Source: Pterois miles (Eukaryota > Chordata > Actinopteri > Perciformes > Scorpaenidae). From it: a stretch of DNA of 64,000 bases. Positions within the stretch are counted from its first letter, which is position 1; the number at the start of each line of letters is the position of its first letter. Position numbers and translations under genes: made by a program. The notes under the pieces were generated by a model. That model was given only the letters and a program-made list of their open reading frames with translations. It was not told where the DNA came from and searched no databases. The stretch lies in assembly GCA_947000775.1 (NCBI GenBank), contig CAMQGK010000332.1:482501-546500 (forward strand), given 5' to 3'. Of the stretch, positions 49,367 through 60,305 are shown in pieces.

Positions 49367-51384
49367 TTTCTAACTCGGACCATAATACAATACATCTTAT
49401 TCCTACATACAAATCAATCTTCAAATCATGTAAACCTGTTCGTAAGACTGTTAACGTCTGGACAGATGATTCAGTTGAAACACTAAAAGGGTGTTTCCTG
49501 TGTACAGACTGGTCCATATTTCACACTCTAGAGCTTGATGAGGCTACAGATACTGTAACAGACTATGTGAACTTCTGCGTCGATAATGTGGTAGCCAAGA
49601 AGGATGTCATCATCTATCCTAACAACAAGCCCTATATAACAAAAGAAATCAAAGAGTGCATAAATAGGAAAAAACAAGCATTTAGTGGTAGAGACAGAGC
49701 AAGTTTGTTAAAAGTTCAAAAAGAACTGAAACAACTTTTAAACAAAGCCAGAGAACAACACAGACAAATAATGGATCAGAGCCTCTTAACCTCAAATACT
49801 AAAAAACTCTGGGATACAATGAAATCAGCAACTAACATGAATCCTGTAAAAAAGCAAATTGTCACCCTCGATGAACAGCAAAAATCAAATGAGCTGAACG
49901 ATTTCTATTTAAGATTTGACTCAGAGAATTTTTCTTGTGAGTGTGACGGGGTGATGCAGTCATTACCAGAAACTGATACCACTGGCTGGCTGGAGGTGGA
50001 CCCACCTAGTGTCCAGCACCTTTTTCGTACTGTGCGAACTGATAAATCCACTGGCCCAGACGGACTGCCGGCTGTTTTGCTCAAAAGCTGTGCAGAGGAG
50101 CTGACGCCAGCATGGTGTCCTATATTCCAGCGGTCACTAGACACCCACACTGTCCCAGCTCTGTGGAAGAGGTCAATAATAACACCAGTGCCCAAAAAGC
50201 CTTGTGCTACAGAGAACAATGATTTTCGTCCTGTAGCTTTGACCTCGATAATCATGAAGTGTTTTGAAAAATTTGTTGTGTCACTGCTTAAAACAGAAGT
50301 GCAGCCCATGTTAGATGCATGTCAGTTTGCCTACAAACATGAACGCAGCACTGAAGATGCAATCCTCTGCATGTTGCACTCTGTTTCTAAGCATCTGGAA
50401 GAGACAAAATCTTATGCTCGAATTTTATTTATTGATTTTAGTTCAGCATTTAATACTGTGCAACCTCATTTGCTTTTAAAAAAACTGAAGGACATGAATG
50501 TCAACACTACCCTGATTAAATGGTTTTATTCTTTTCTATCAAATCGCACACAGCAAGTGAAGGTTAATCACACACTGTCAGACATCAGACGCTGTAATAC
50601 AGGAGTTCCACAAGGCTGTGTGCTCTCACCTCTCCTTTTTACACTGTACACCAATGACTGCAGGAAAGTACATCCCAATAATTTTATTTTTAAATTTGCA
50701 GATGATACAGCAATCGTAAGCCTTCTGCATAAGGATATGGACTCTTCTGTGTACCACAATGAGATTGATACCTTCATTAAGTGGTGTGACAAAAACCACC
50801 TGATTCTGAACGTGGCAAAAACACAAGAGATGGTTTTTGATCCGAGGCAAGTGACTATACACGAGCCAGTGGTCATTAAAGACCAGACTATCAATCAGGT
50901 GACAACATACAAATATCTAGGGATCCATACTGACAACCTGCTCAGCTGGAAATCACACATTGATCATTTGTGCAACAAACTGCAGCAGAGACTGTATTTT
51001 TTGAGACGACTGAGGCTGTATGGTGTTAGCAACCAGCTCATGCTAATCTTCTACAAAGCTATTCTAGAGAGCCTCATCAGATATGGAATCACAGCCTGGT
51101 TTGGCAACCTAACAGTACAGTTGAAAAACAGATTGGCCAACATCCACAGAACAGCAATGAAGATAATTGGTATGAAACAATATGAGTCCATAGAGAGTTT
51201 GTATAACCAGTCAGTTATAATACAAGCAACAAAAATCTCCTCACACTCCACTCACCTACTATCCTCAGAATACGAACTTCTCCCATCAGGAAGATTTCGA
51301 ATACCAAAATGCAAAACAAACCGTCTCAAACTATCATTTGTTCCAGCATCTATCAAGCTGTTGAACAACATAAAAAACAACTAG
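49318..51384 (+). CDS. LINE B reverse transcriptase part of the ORF
   Basis: A 688-codon frame that takes over after the C-run frameshift at about 49366. It begins in frame with the endonuclease end (SDHNTIHLIP at about residues 20-29), then NNKPYITKEI, STGPDGLPAVLLKSC, NDFRPVALTSIIMKC (about 301-315), motif A FIDFSSAFNTV (about 371-381), motif B GVPQGCVLSPLLF (about 429-441) and motif C FADD (about 460-463). The end, LPSGRFRIP...LLNNIKN, is typical of L2/CR1 LINEs. There are no internal stops. With one base corrected, the element would have a continuous EN-RT frame. Confidence 0.88.
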   Translation: MLRQHQGCIFCKAKAPLSNSDHNTIHLIPTYKSIFKSCKPVRKTVNVWTDDSVETLKGCFLCTDWSIFHTLELDEATDTVTDYVNFCVDNVVAKKDVIIYPNNKPYITKEIKECINRKKQAFSGRDRASLLKVQKELKQLLNKAREQHRQIMDQSLLTSNTKKLWDTMKSATNMNPVKKQIVTLDEQQKSNELNDFYLRFDSENFSCECDGVMQSLPETDTTGWLEVDPPSVQHLFRTVRTDKSTGPDGLPAVLLKSCAEELTPAWCPIFQRSLDTHTVPALWKRSIITPVPKKPCATENNDFRPVALTSIIMKCFEKFVVSLLKTEVQPMLDACQFAYKHERSTEDAILCMLHSVSKHLEETKSYARILFIDFSSAFNTVQPHLLLKKLKDMNVNTTLIKWFYSFLSNRTQQVKVNHTLSDIRRCNTGVPQGCVLSPLLFTLYTNDCRKVHPNNFIFKFADDTAIVSLLHKDMDSSVYHNEIDTFIKWCDKNHLILNVAKTQEMVFDPRQVTIHEPVVIKDQTINQVTTYKYLGIHTDNLLSWKSHIDHLCNKLQQRLYFLRRLRLYGVSNQLMLIFYKAILESLIRYGITAWFGNLTVQLKNRLANIHRTAMKIIGMKQYESIESLYNQSVIIQATKISSHSTHLLSSEYELLPSGRFRIPKCKTNRLKLSFVPASIKLLNNIKNN

Positions 51385-51712
51385 AGCACCAGAGCAATGT
51401 GCAATGGAAATAGTACTGAGCACCTAGCACTTTCTTTTACCTTTTTTTTTTTTTTTTTTTTTTAATCTACCTATTTATTCAATTATTTATTTATGTATTT
51501 ATTTATGTATTTATTTATTTTTGGCATTTTAAATGAGCTAATGTCTCTGTCCCTGTGTTGTCATGTATCTCCTGTTTTCAGCCCTGTTTTAGTCGTCAAT
51601 GTTTATGTTTTTCTGTCGTTGTTCTGTGAAGCAATAATGTAGCACGACGCCCAAGACAAATTTCCCTAACGGGACAATAAAGTTTACCCTGACCCCTGAC
51701 CTGACCCTGACT

Positions 51713-51935
51713 CCACTGCCCCCTCTGCAGAGCATCTACCACCACAGAGTCCAGAGCAGAGCCGCCTCCACCCTCAGGGACCCCACCCACCCCCAGCACC
51801 GACCGGTCACCCTGCCGCCCTCAGGCCGGAGGTACAGAGGGCTGAAAGCAGGACCTCCAGACTAAAGACCTCCTTCCTTCCAGCTGCCATCCGACTCCTG
51901 AACAGCTGACAGGAGTCAGTCATGGACTACCTCAT
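51713..51935 (+). pseudogene. LINE A RT carboxy end, resumed after LINE B
   Basis: Reads SIYHHRVQSRAASTLRDP, then HRPVTLPPSGRRYRGLKAG, the conserved end of L2/CR1 RT proteins, with a stop inside the last block. It continues LINE A in the same orientation as 46940-48245. Confidence 0.75.
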
Positions 51936-52635
51936 ATAAACAGACTGCACACGTACAATCTGCTCACTATATAAACAGACTGCACACGTACAATCTGCTC
52001 ACTATATAAACAGACTGCACACGTACAATCTGCTCACTATATAAACAGACTGCACACGTACAATCTGCTCACTATATAAACAGACTGCACACGTACAATC
52101 TGCTCACTATATAAACAGACTGCACACGTACAATCTGCTCACTATATAAACAGACTGCACACGTACAATCTGCTCACTATATAAACAGACTGCGCACGTA
52201 CAATCTGCTCACTATATAAACAGACTGCACACGTACAATCTGCTCACTATATAAACAGACTGCACACGTACAATCTGCTCACTATATAAACAGACTGCGC
52301 ACGTACAATCTGCTCACTATATAAACAGACTGCACACGTACAATCTGCTCATTATATAAACAGACTGCACACGTACAATCTGCTCACTATATAAACAGAC
52401 TGCGCACGTACAATCTGCTCACTATATAAACAGACTGCGCACGTACAATCTGCTCACTATATAAACAGACTGCGCACGTACAATCTGCTCACTATATAAA
52501 CAGACTGCGCACGTACAATCTGCTCACTATATAAACAGACTGCGCACGTACAATCTGCTCACTATATAAACAGACTGCGCACGTACAATCTGCTCACTAT
52601 ATAAACAGACTGCGCACGTACAATCTGCTCACTAT
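51936..52635 (+). repeat. 35-bp tandem repeat, 20 copies, in the LINE A 3' UTR
   Basis: Units TATAAACAGACTGCACACG followed by TACAATCTGCTCACTA, very homogeneous. Copies at the left read TGCACACG; from about 52190 TGCGCACG appears, and from about 52400 to the end it is the only form. Each unit has a TATAAA and an ACGT. Confidence 0.95.
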
Positions 52636-53020
52636 TCACTCGAATGTCGCTGACAGCTGACATAGCTGATCTTTGATACACTGCACATACATTGATCATA
52701 TATTTATACATACATTTGTCATGCTCTTCTGCATACTTTATATTTCTGTATTTCCCAAATGCTGCTTTTTCTTAATTTTTAAATGTGTATTTGCATGTGG
52801 TATTATTATCATTATTATTATTCTTTACGTCACATGCTGCTCTTTGTTAAATTATTTTCGACAGAGTACTATTCTGTATTTTGTTTTTTTTTCTCTTTTT
52901 TACTATCATTATTCATTATTAATTACTGGCATTAATTGTGGGCAGCAAAGTAAGAATATCATTGGACAGAGAAACTCGTTTCTCTCTGTGCACAACAATA
53001 AATACTTTGAGATTTTAAAT
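52636..53020 (+). other. LINE A 3' UTR end
   Basis: AT-rich sequence ending in GTAAGAATATCATTGGACAG, CTCTCTGTGCAC and AACAATAAATAC, the usual terminus of L2-like fish LINEs. The frame 52673-53092 has no gene-like content. Confidence 0.7.
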
Positions 53021-53188
53021 GCCTCAATCTGTCCGACCAATAGATTTAAGAAAAATACAGAAACACTGAAGGTTGAATTAACAAATATTTGATTAAAAAT
53101 ATAACTGAAACAAATCAATCAGCAGAATATATGTGGACTTTTTATTTTGACAGAAGGTATGAAGATCTATCCTCCTCTAATCAGACAG

Positions 53189-54281
53189 GTGTTTTTGGGT
53201 GTTACTGGGTGTTACTGGGTGTTACCGGGTGTTATTGGGTGTTACCGCGTGTTACTGGGTGTTACTGGGTGTTACCAGGTGTTATTGGGTGTTACCGGGT
53301 GTTACTACGTGTTTCCGGGTGTTACTAGGTGTTACCGGTTGTTATTGGGTGTTACCGGGTGTTACCTGTTGTTATTGGGTGTTACCGGGTGTTATTGGGT
53401 GTTACCTGTTGTTATTGGGTGTTACCGGGTGTTACTAGGTGTTACCGGTTGTTATTGGGTGTTACCGGGTGTTACTAGGTGTTACCGGTTGTTATTGGGT
53501 GTTACCGGTTGTTATTGGGTGTTACCGGGTGTTACTAGGTGTTACCGGTTGTTATTGGGTGTTACCGGGTGTTATCTGTTGTTATTGGGTGTTTCCGGGT
53601 GTTACTAGGTGTTGCCGGTTGTTATTGGGTGTTACCGGGTGTTACTAGGTGTTTCCGGGTGTTACTAGGTGTTACTGGTTGTTATTGGGTGTTACTAGGT
53701 GTTACTAGGTGTTTCCGGGTGTTACTAGGTGTTACCGGTTGTTATTGGGTGTTACCGGGTGTTACTAGGTGTTTCCGGGTGTTACTAGGTGTTACTGGTT
53801 GTTATTGGGTGTTACCGGGTGTTACTAGGTGTTACCGGTTGTTATTGGGTGTTTCCGGGTGTTACTAGGTGTTACCGGTTGTTATTGGTTGTTACCGGGT
53901 GTTACTGGGTGTTACCGGTTGTTATTGGGTGTTACTAGGTGTTACCGGTTGTTATTGGGTGTTACCGGGTGTTACTAGGTGTTTCCGGGTGTTACTAGGT
54001 GTTACCGGGTGTTACTAGGTGTTACCGGTTGTTATTGGGTGTTACCGGGTGTTACTAGGTGTTATTGGGTGTTACCGGGTGTTACTAGGTGTTTCTGGGT
54101 GTTACTAGGTGTTACCTGTTGTTATTGGGTGTTACCGGGTGTTACTAGGTGTTTCCGGGTGTTACTAGGTGTTACCGGTTGTTATTGGGTGTTACCGGGT
54201 GTTACTAGGTGTTTCCGGGTGTTACTAGGTGTTACCGGTTGTTATTGGGTGTTACCGGGTGTTACTAGGTGTTTCCGGGTG
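53189..54281 (+). repeat. 10-bp minisatellite (GGTGTTACCG)
   Basis: About 109 units of GGTGTTACCG with variants GGTGTTACTA, GGTGTTATTG, GGTGTTTCCG and GTTGTTATTG. Three units (30 bp) encode a ten-residue VTGCYWVLPG-like period, so long frames stay open without being genes. Confidence 0.95.
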
Positions 54282-54657
54282 GGGGGGCCAAAAGTGCTGC
54301 CGACGTCTTCTTACTTTTGCGATAGACCAGGAAGCTGCTAACTCCAATCAGCAGAGTGTCTGTTATCATACATACAATTATGTACACGTCTTCAACATCC
54401 TCAACGGAAAGGATGGAAATGTTCCGTCAGGGCAGGAGGGCTCTCCTTCGCCAGGTCTCTTTGTCCAGAAAATTTGGTCAAATGCGTTGAGAGACCAGCT
54501 GATCAATTCCATGACTTTAGGTATTCGGAGAGAAATGCAGAGAGAGGCTCCGAAAGATCAGACCAAGACAGCACAAGACAAAGAGCAGCAAGCAGGGCAG
54601 ATAAGGGAGGGAGCAGAGAAAAAGGGTCCGCCTTCGTTGAGAGCCAGAAGAGAAAGG
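54282..54657 (+). other. 376-bp unrelated segment inserted in the 10-bp array
   Basis: Unique sequence breaks the array after TTCCGGGT and the array resumes after GACCGGGT, so a short CCGGGT is present on both sides (target duplication or microhomology). A frame reads ILNGKDGNVPSGQEGSPSPG and further charged residues, without a family that I recognise. Confidence 0.6.
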
Positions 54658-54717
54658 ACCGGGTTACCGGGTGTTACTAGGTGTTACCGGTTGTTATTGG
54701 GTGTTACCGGGTGTTAC
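54658..54717 (+). repeat. 10-bp minisatellite, resumed
   Basis: Six units of the GGTGTTACCG type after the inserted segment, running directly into the next minisatellite. Confidence 0.9.
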
Positions 54718-55235
54718 CGAGACCTGAGTGAGTCCTCCATTCAGGTCCAACACCGTCACTGAGAACTGAGTCCTCCACTCAGGTCCAACGCCGTCACCGA
54801 GACCTGAGTGAGTCCTCCATTCAGGTCCAACACCGTCACTGAGAAGTGAGTCCTCCACTCAGGTCCAACACCGTCACCGAGAATTGAGTCCTCCACTCAG
54901 GTCCAGCACCGTCACTGAGAACTGAGTCCTCCACTCAGGTCCAACACCGTCACCGAGACCTGAGTGAGTCCTCCACTCAGGTCCAACACCGTCACTGAGA
55001 ACTGAGTCCTCCATTCAGGTCCAACACCGTCACCGAGACCTGAGTGAGTCCTCCACTCAGGTCCAGCACCGTCACTGAGAACTGAGTCCTCCATTCAGGT
55101 CTAACACCGTCACCGAGACCTGAGTGAGTCCTCCACTCAGGTCCAACACCGTCACTGAGAACTGAGTCCTCCATTCAGGTCTAACACCGTCACCGAGACC
55201 TGAGTGAGTCCTCCACTCAGGTCCAACTCCGTCAC
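54718..55235 (+). repeat. GACCTGAGTGAGTCCTCC minisatellite, left half
   Basis: A composite unit of about 80 bp: CACCGAGACCTGAGTGAGTC, CTCCACTCAGGTCCAACACC, GTCACTGAGAACTGAGTCC, then CTCCATTCAGGTCC. It stops at CTCCGTCAC. The same array resumes at 62325 in mid-unit. Confidence 0.93.
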
Positions 55236-55264
55236 AACATTACTTACTTATTACACAACATAAT

Positions 55265-57417
55265 TACTTCCGGCGCTGTGCGGAGCAGCAGCCTGTTACA
55301 GTAGCTCCCATTATTGTTAGTGTTTTTGTCACGTTTCTCGTGTTTTTCTCGAGTGTTTTTTTTTTTTTATTTCTTTCTTGCACTCTGTACTACTTTGCAC
55401 GTTCTTGCACTATGGAGTTTAGAGCTGCTTTTCTAGCGGTTCTGGTTATTTTTATAACTTTCCTACCGGTGAACTGCGCGGAGTGGAGCTGCATTGTTTA
55501 CAGTCGCGATCAGCTGATGGCGTTACGGCAACCAGCGCCGCTGCTGCCTGGAGCGAAGCCACACGTCCCGGAGGAGCTGCGGAAGAGACGCCGGGGCTGC
55601 AGGGCTGGAGCCAAACTCAAGGCAAAGAAGAGGAAATACAAGCCCTCGGTGCCAGCGGTGCTAATGGGGACTGTGAGGTCTCTGGGGAATAAGATGGACG
55701 AGCTCGGTGCGCTAGTCAAGACCCAGAGGGAGTACCGTGAGTGTAGCGTCATGTGTTTCACGGAAATATGGCTACACTCACACATCCCGGACCACAGCGT
55801 AAACATACCCGGCTTCAGGACGGTTCAGGCGGACAGGGACGTTATAATGAGCGGTAAGAAGAAGGGGGCGGGATTGCACTTTTGGTGAATGAGAGGTGGT
55901 GTACTCCCGGACATGTGACTGTTAAGGAACGTCTCTGTTGCTCGGATATTGAACTGTTAGCTGTGAGGTTTCGCCCGTTTTACCTGCCGAGAGAGTTCAC
56001 CTCCACCATTGTTGTTGCTGTTTACATCCCGCCCTCAGCTGATGGGGGTGTAGCGATGGACATTATCCACTCTACTGTGGCAAAACTCCAGAACCAACAG
56101 CCAAACGCCTTATTTATCATTACCAGGGACTTTAACCATGTCACACTGGAGAAGACTTTGCCAACTTTTCACCAGTATGTTGACTGTCCCACAAGAGACA
56201 ATAAGACTCTGGACCTCCTGTATGCAAATACCATGGATGCATACAGTGTCACTGCCCTCCTCCCACTCAGCAGAGCAGACCACAACCTGGTCTTGTTGTC
56301 CCCTAAGTATGTCCTCCTTGTTCAACGCCAACCTGTGGGCACAAGGACTGTGAGGAGATGGACTCAGGAGGTGAGGGACAGACTGCAGGACTGCTTTGAG
56401 ACAACAGATCGGGACGTGCTCTGCGAACCACATGGGGAGGACATCAACTCCATGACGGACTGCATCACAGACTACATCAAGTTCTGTGAACACACTACCC
56501 TTCCGACCCGGACCGTACGCTGCTACCCCAACAACAAGCCCTGGATTACTAGTGACCTGAAGGAGCTTCTCAACAAGAAGAAGAAAGCTTTCAGGGCTGG
56601 GGACAGGGATGAGCTGAAAAGGGTGCAGCGTGATCTGAAGGTGAAGCTGAGGGAGTACAGAGACTCCTACAGGAGGAAGTTGGAGGACAAGCTCCAACAA
56701 AACAACACCAAGGAGGTGTGGGCTGGTATGAAGGAGATCACCGGCTTCAAGGTGAAGGACAGAGAACCAGCCCACAGCGTGGAGAGGGCCAACGAGCTGA
56801 ACTGTTTCTTCAACAGGTTTAGTTCACCACCTCCTGCTGCCCCCCACCCCCCTCACTTCCAACAATGCTCCAACCAACCCTGTGGAAGACCTCCTGCCTG
56901 GTTCCGGTGCCCAAGAAGTCACCTCCATCGGACCTAAATGACTATCGACCAGTGGCCCTCACCTCTCATGTGATGAAGGTGCTAGAGAGGCTGGTCCTGA
57001 CCCATCTGAGGCCACAGGTGAGACCATCGCTAGACCCTCTGCAATTTGCCTACCAGCCTCATCTAGGTGTGGAGGATGCCGTCATTTATCTCCTGCAGAG
57101 GGCTCTCTCACATCTGGATGGTATTGGGTGCACTGTGAGAGTCACATTTTTTGATTTCTCTAGTGCATTCAACACCATCCAGCCTTTTCTTTTGAGGGAG
57201 AAGCTCCGGGCGATGAATGTGGATGCTCCCACCATCTCCTGGATCACGGACTACCTGACAGACAGGCCGCAGTTTGTCCGGCTGGGCAGCGGCCTGTCTG
57301 ATGTGGTGGTCAGTGGTACGGGAGCTCCGCAGGGTACGGTGCTGTCTCCTTTTCTGTTCACCGCGTACACCTCGGATTTCAAATACAACTCTGAGTCTTG
57401 TCACCAACAGAAATTTT
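55265..57417 (+). mobile_element. LINE C: L2/CR1-like LINE, 5' complete, cut inside the RT
   Basis: Its start, ACTTCCGGCGCTGTGCGG, resembles the start of LINE B. It encodes an endonuclease and the first two thirds of an RT in the same layout, then breaks off at CAGAAATTTTCT (57417), just before the catalytic DD would appear. Its 3' end may be 61740-62323. Confidence 0.83.
55412..57417 (+). pseudogene. LINE C endonuclease-RT, frameshifted and truncated
   Basis: First frame from ATG 55412: hydrophobic start, PSVPAVLMGTVRSLGNKMDEL and MCFTEIWLHSHIPD, to a shift near 55885. Second frame to 56937: LPREFTSTIVVAVYIPPSA, FIITRDFNHV, SRADHNLVLL (catalytic DH), NNKPWITSDLKELL, VERANELNCFFNRF. An internal deletion after FNRFSS removes the segment up to LWKTSCLVPVPKK, and the third frame (56865 on) gives LNDYRPVALTSHVMK, FFDFSSAFNTI (motif A) and GAPQGTVLSPFLFTAYTSD (motif B). 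Motif C is missing. Inactive. Confidence 0.82.
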
Positions 57418-57691
57418 CTGTTGTCTGTATGTATGGAAACCCACACATACACAGACAAACACCGCACCACCACCATCACTTTTGTCCATCCGTGTACAGC
57501 CTAGAACATCAGCCTGACACCGCAATACACATACTCCCCCTACCACAACTCCACAATACGCTCCGCCACTTACCCATCCACCAGACCCAGAAACCAGGGC
57601 AACCAGCAAGTCATACTTCAAACTGATACAGGCCATACATCACAAACAGATCGTAGACAATTCCATCGCCACACACACATTCCCACCCGGT

Positions 57692-58210
57692 ATGACTAGA
57701 CAAGTCATCAGACTCACAGACTTTATTAAACCCTCTACACCCTCAGAACATACCCGACAGAAAATACACACCAACACAATAAACTGGATGCATAACACCA
57801 TGATCATTTTACAGGAACATTACCAAGCCACCATACATACCACCACTAACCCCAACCCCAACCCCATAGCACTACAGATAGCCACCGGTTGGGCTCGTAA
57901 GCGCTACGGCACTAGACTCACACCACACACATTAGCTGCAGTAGAAAACATTCTACACATACACCCACTCAACACCCCACCCAGCCTCCATACCATAACC
58001 CTAACCACTCCTCCCCCTCCTCCCCCCAGCATACCCCCACCATTGCACCGCTCTCTGCCCCCTATCCCAGAGTTGCCTGTTGAGGAGGGGTCCCCACCAC
58101 TACCGGTCACATCCACATCACCACTTCGCCACTCCACCCCACTCCCACCCAGAATTAAGAAAGTTTCATGGGACCCAAATACTGTCACCCAAGATACTGG
58201 CCCAGACTAA
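57692..58210 (+). pseudogene. ORF1-like, amino part
   Basis: A 172-codon frame with NTINWMHNTMIILQEHY and TGWARKRYGTRLTPHTL, followed by proline-rich sequence. I associate the WARKRYG...L block with the amino part of teleost retroelement ORF1 proteins that end in an SGNH domain; this is memory of the family, not a computed match. A stop ends it after VTQDTGPD, and proline-rich sequence in other frames fills the gap to the SGNH part. Confidence 0.5.
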
Positions 58211-58917
58211 GCGGCCCTGCAACTCTCCCCAGTTTCTTCTATCATTCAGCCATATACAATAGTCCCACCGTCGCTTTCGCCATTCTCCTCCCCGGAGTCG
58301 GCTCCCCCCACAACATCAGTCCCATCGTCGTCCTCGCCATTCTCTTCCCCGCCATCGGATCCCCCCACACCATCCTACGATACTCCACCCCCACCCTCAC
58401 ACACACTATGCACCACCACGGCCAATATCCAACTCATTTCCGCCCAGGTTCATGCACCGGCAACAGACCATCCCATCCACCTCTACAACTCAGACCCCTC
58501 ACCACTCGCCACACTTAAACACACCCATGTCTCAGTCCCCCTTCATGACAGCATATCTCCGCTCTCTCCCACCCCCACAGACGGCGCTACTGACCGGACC
58601 GGCCTACCGGGGACGCGAACCCCAGTTGCAAACACACGGGAGGGTACCCACATGATGAGCGGGCCAATTAAGGCTATCAATGCCACTTGTAAAGCCCAAT
58701 CTGAACCCTCCCTAACACATCCCCATGGGGTCGCGTCTCTGGAACAGGTCGGCCCGGACACCAATCCACCTTCACACCTGCCTCTTGACACCCCCCCACC
58801 TGGCCCCCACCCCTCCCTCCCTTCCACTCACCCCCCTCCACACGTCCCCCCTCCTCCACCTCACCCATCGCCTCCACCACCTTCAAACTCACCTACCACC
58901 TTGCCAGACCTCACAGG

Positions 58918-59396
58918 ATGATACAAGACTGGTCCTTCAGAACACGCAAGCCGGTAGTGGTCCTAGGGGACTCCAATATCGGCAGGATCCCGGCCCACAG
59001 CCACTCCCAAATTCAATTAGACAGTTACCTGGGAGCCACCCTATATCATTTCCTACAAGTTTGCAGTAAAACCATACCAAACCCCCGCACCGAAATTGTC
59101 ATCCTCTCAATTGGCCTTAACAACAGGGACCGGGACCCCAGGAAAACCTCTGCCAAACAACTCAGACAACTCCATAAACAGACGAGACTTGCTTTTCCCA
59201 ATGCAGACATCTACTTCCCTCTCCTCAACTTCTCCCCCCACCTCACCACCTTACAGCAGGATAATTTAACATATCTCAATCGCTTCATAACCACCCACTA
59301 CTCCTTCCTTTCATCACAGAGTCGGATAACCTACACTGGACATCTTCCATGGCCCAACGGATCTTTGACCATTGGTGCCAGCAACTACAGTTATAA
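58918..59396 (+). pseudogene. SGNH/GDSL hydrolase-like ORF1 domain
   Basis: The frame reads KPVVVLGDSNIGRIP (GDS serine block), VILSIGLNNRDRDPRKT (N-containing block), then AFPNADIYFPLLNFSP. A frameshift near 59345-59355 moves the natural end into the next frame, where RIFDHWCQQLQL and a TAA at 59394-59396 appear. The final catalytic D-x-x-H region is disturbed at the shift. Such domains are thought to act in nucleic-acid or membrane association of some LINE ORF1 proteins; activity here is unlikely. Confidence 0.65.
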
Positions 59397-59454
59397 ATTC
59401 ATCAGTAATTCATTCAGTACACATTCACCCCCGTACACTACTACTCCTCTACCT

Positions 59455-59925
59455 CGACCCTACCCCTACCCTTAACCCTAACCCTGACCTCGACCCTGAC
59501 CCTAAACCCTACCCCACATTAACCCTTTACCTCAACCCCACCCCTACCCTCACCCTTAACCCTTAATCCTTACCCCTACCCTAACCCCAGACCCTTACCC
59601 CTCACCCTAACCCCGGACCCTACCCTGACCCCAGACCCTAACCCCTGCCCCAACCCTAACCCGTCCCTCCCCAACCCTAACCTCTACTCTTACCCCGACC
59701 CTAACCCTTACCCCAACCCTAACCCTAACCCGAACTCTAATCCCTGCCCCAAGCCCTAACCCCAACCCCGTCTCTCCCCTACCCCAACCCTAACCCTCAC
59801 CCTTACCCTAACCCTAACCTGAACCCCAACCCTCACTCCCCAACCCCCCAACCCTATCCCTCACCCTCCCTACTCCCTAACCCCTACCCTGACTCGGACC
59901 CCTACCAGACTGCCATCTCCACCAG
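59455..59925 (+). repeat. Degenerate CCCTAA-like tract
   Basis: Irregular CCCTAACC, CCCTACCC and CCCTGACC stretches, C-rich on the plus strand, following the SGNH ORF end. It resembles degraded telomeric hexamers but without a strict period. Confidence 0.8.
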
Positions 59926-60020
59926 CTCACTATCCCCACACCCATTCCGGCTCATCCCCTTCACCGCGGCCACCTGGGCCCCACCGGAGTCTACTACCAT
60001 CAGTCAATAAAAACTTTATT

Positions 60021-60305
60021 AACCCACTGTGTGCTCTTTTTACTGTTACTCTCTTTCCATCATTCTTAAATATATTTTTATCATTAGTACATCTGTGGTT
60101 TTATTTATTCATTTATTTAATATACATTTATTTATTTATATATTTACATTCATTCCTTTTATTCCTTCACTCCTTTAATTTTTAGATGTCTTACCGTCTT
60201 ACTCCTCTTCTTCTTTTACTTTTTTATCCTATCACCTCACCATTTTAACTTCTCCTCATCATATCCCTTCCCAGAGCACCCCAGTCATTAGACAATAATT
60301 AAGAT
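60021..60305. other. AT-rich spacer
   Basis: T-rich sequence with ATTTATTTA stretches; no feature recognised. Confidence 0.6.

Larger units (their letters stand above)
48246..51712 (+). mobile_element. LINE B: nearly intact L2/CR1-like LINE nested in LINE A
   Basis: It starts near CGCTTCCGGTGGCGCTGC. A 240-bp 5' UTR leads to an endonuclease-RT reading frame (48485-51384), then a 3' UTR with a T-rich run and TTTA repeats. It ends GGGACAATAAAGTTTACC followed by CCCTGA-type tail repeats up to about 51712. It is the youngest LINE in the window: only one frameshift is visible. Confidence 0.88.
46940..53020 (+). mobile_element. LINE A: decayed L2/CR1-like LINE, split by LINE B
   Basis: Left part 46940-48245 covers the end of the endonuclease-RT linker and most of the reverse transcriptase. 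The right part, from about 51713, resumes with the end of the RT protein (SIYHHRVQSRAAST, PPSGRRYRGLKAG), then a 3' UTR with a tandem repeat. It ends in the typical GTAAGAATATCATTGGACAG ... CAATAAA terminus near 53010. The two parts are consecutive in one LINE, interrupted by another LINE. It is 5'-truncated or decayed before 46940. Confidence 0.8.
57418..60020 (+). mobile_element. Retroelement segment with SGNH-type ORF1, inserted in LINE C
   Basis: Starts abruptly after the LINE C break with GTTGTCTGTATGTATGG and is C-rich throughout. It holds a proline-rich ORF1-like region, an SGNH hydrolase-like domain, a CCCTAA-like tract and a terminal-looking AATAAAAAC at about 60007. No reverse transcriptase is seen. 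Element class is not certain; ORF1 proteins with esterase-like domains are known from several vertebrate LINE lineages. Confidence 0.55.

Noticed and set aside
52673..53092. 139-codon plus-strand frame
   Set aside because: AT-rich LINE 3' UTR with a hydrophobic translation and no family.
53089..54341. VTGCYWVLPG-repeat frames
   Set aside because: By-product of the 10-bp minisatellite, with three units per ten codons.
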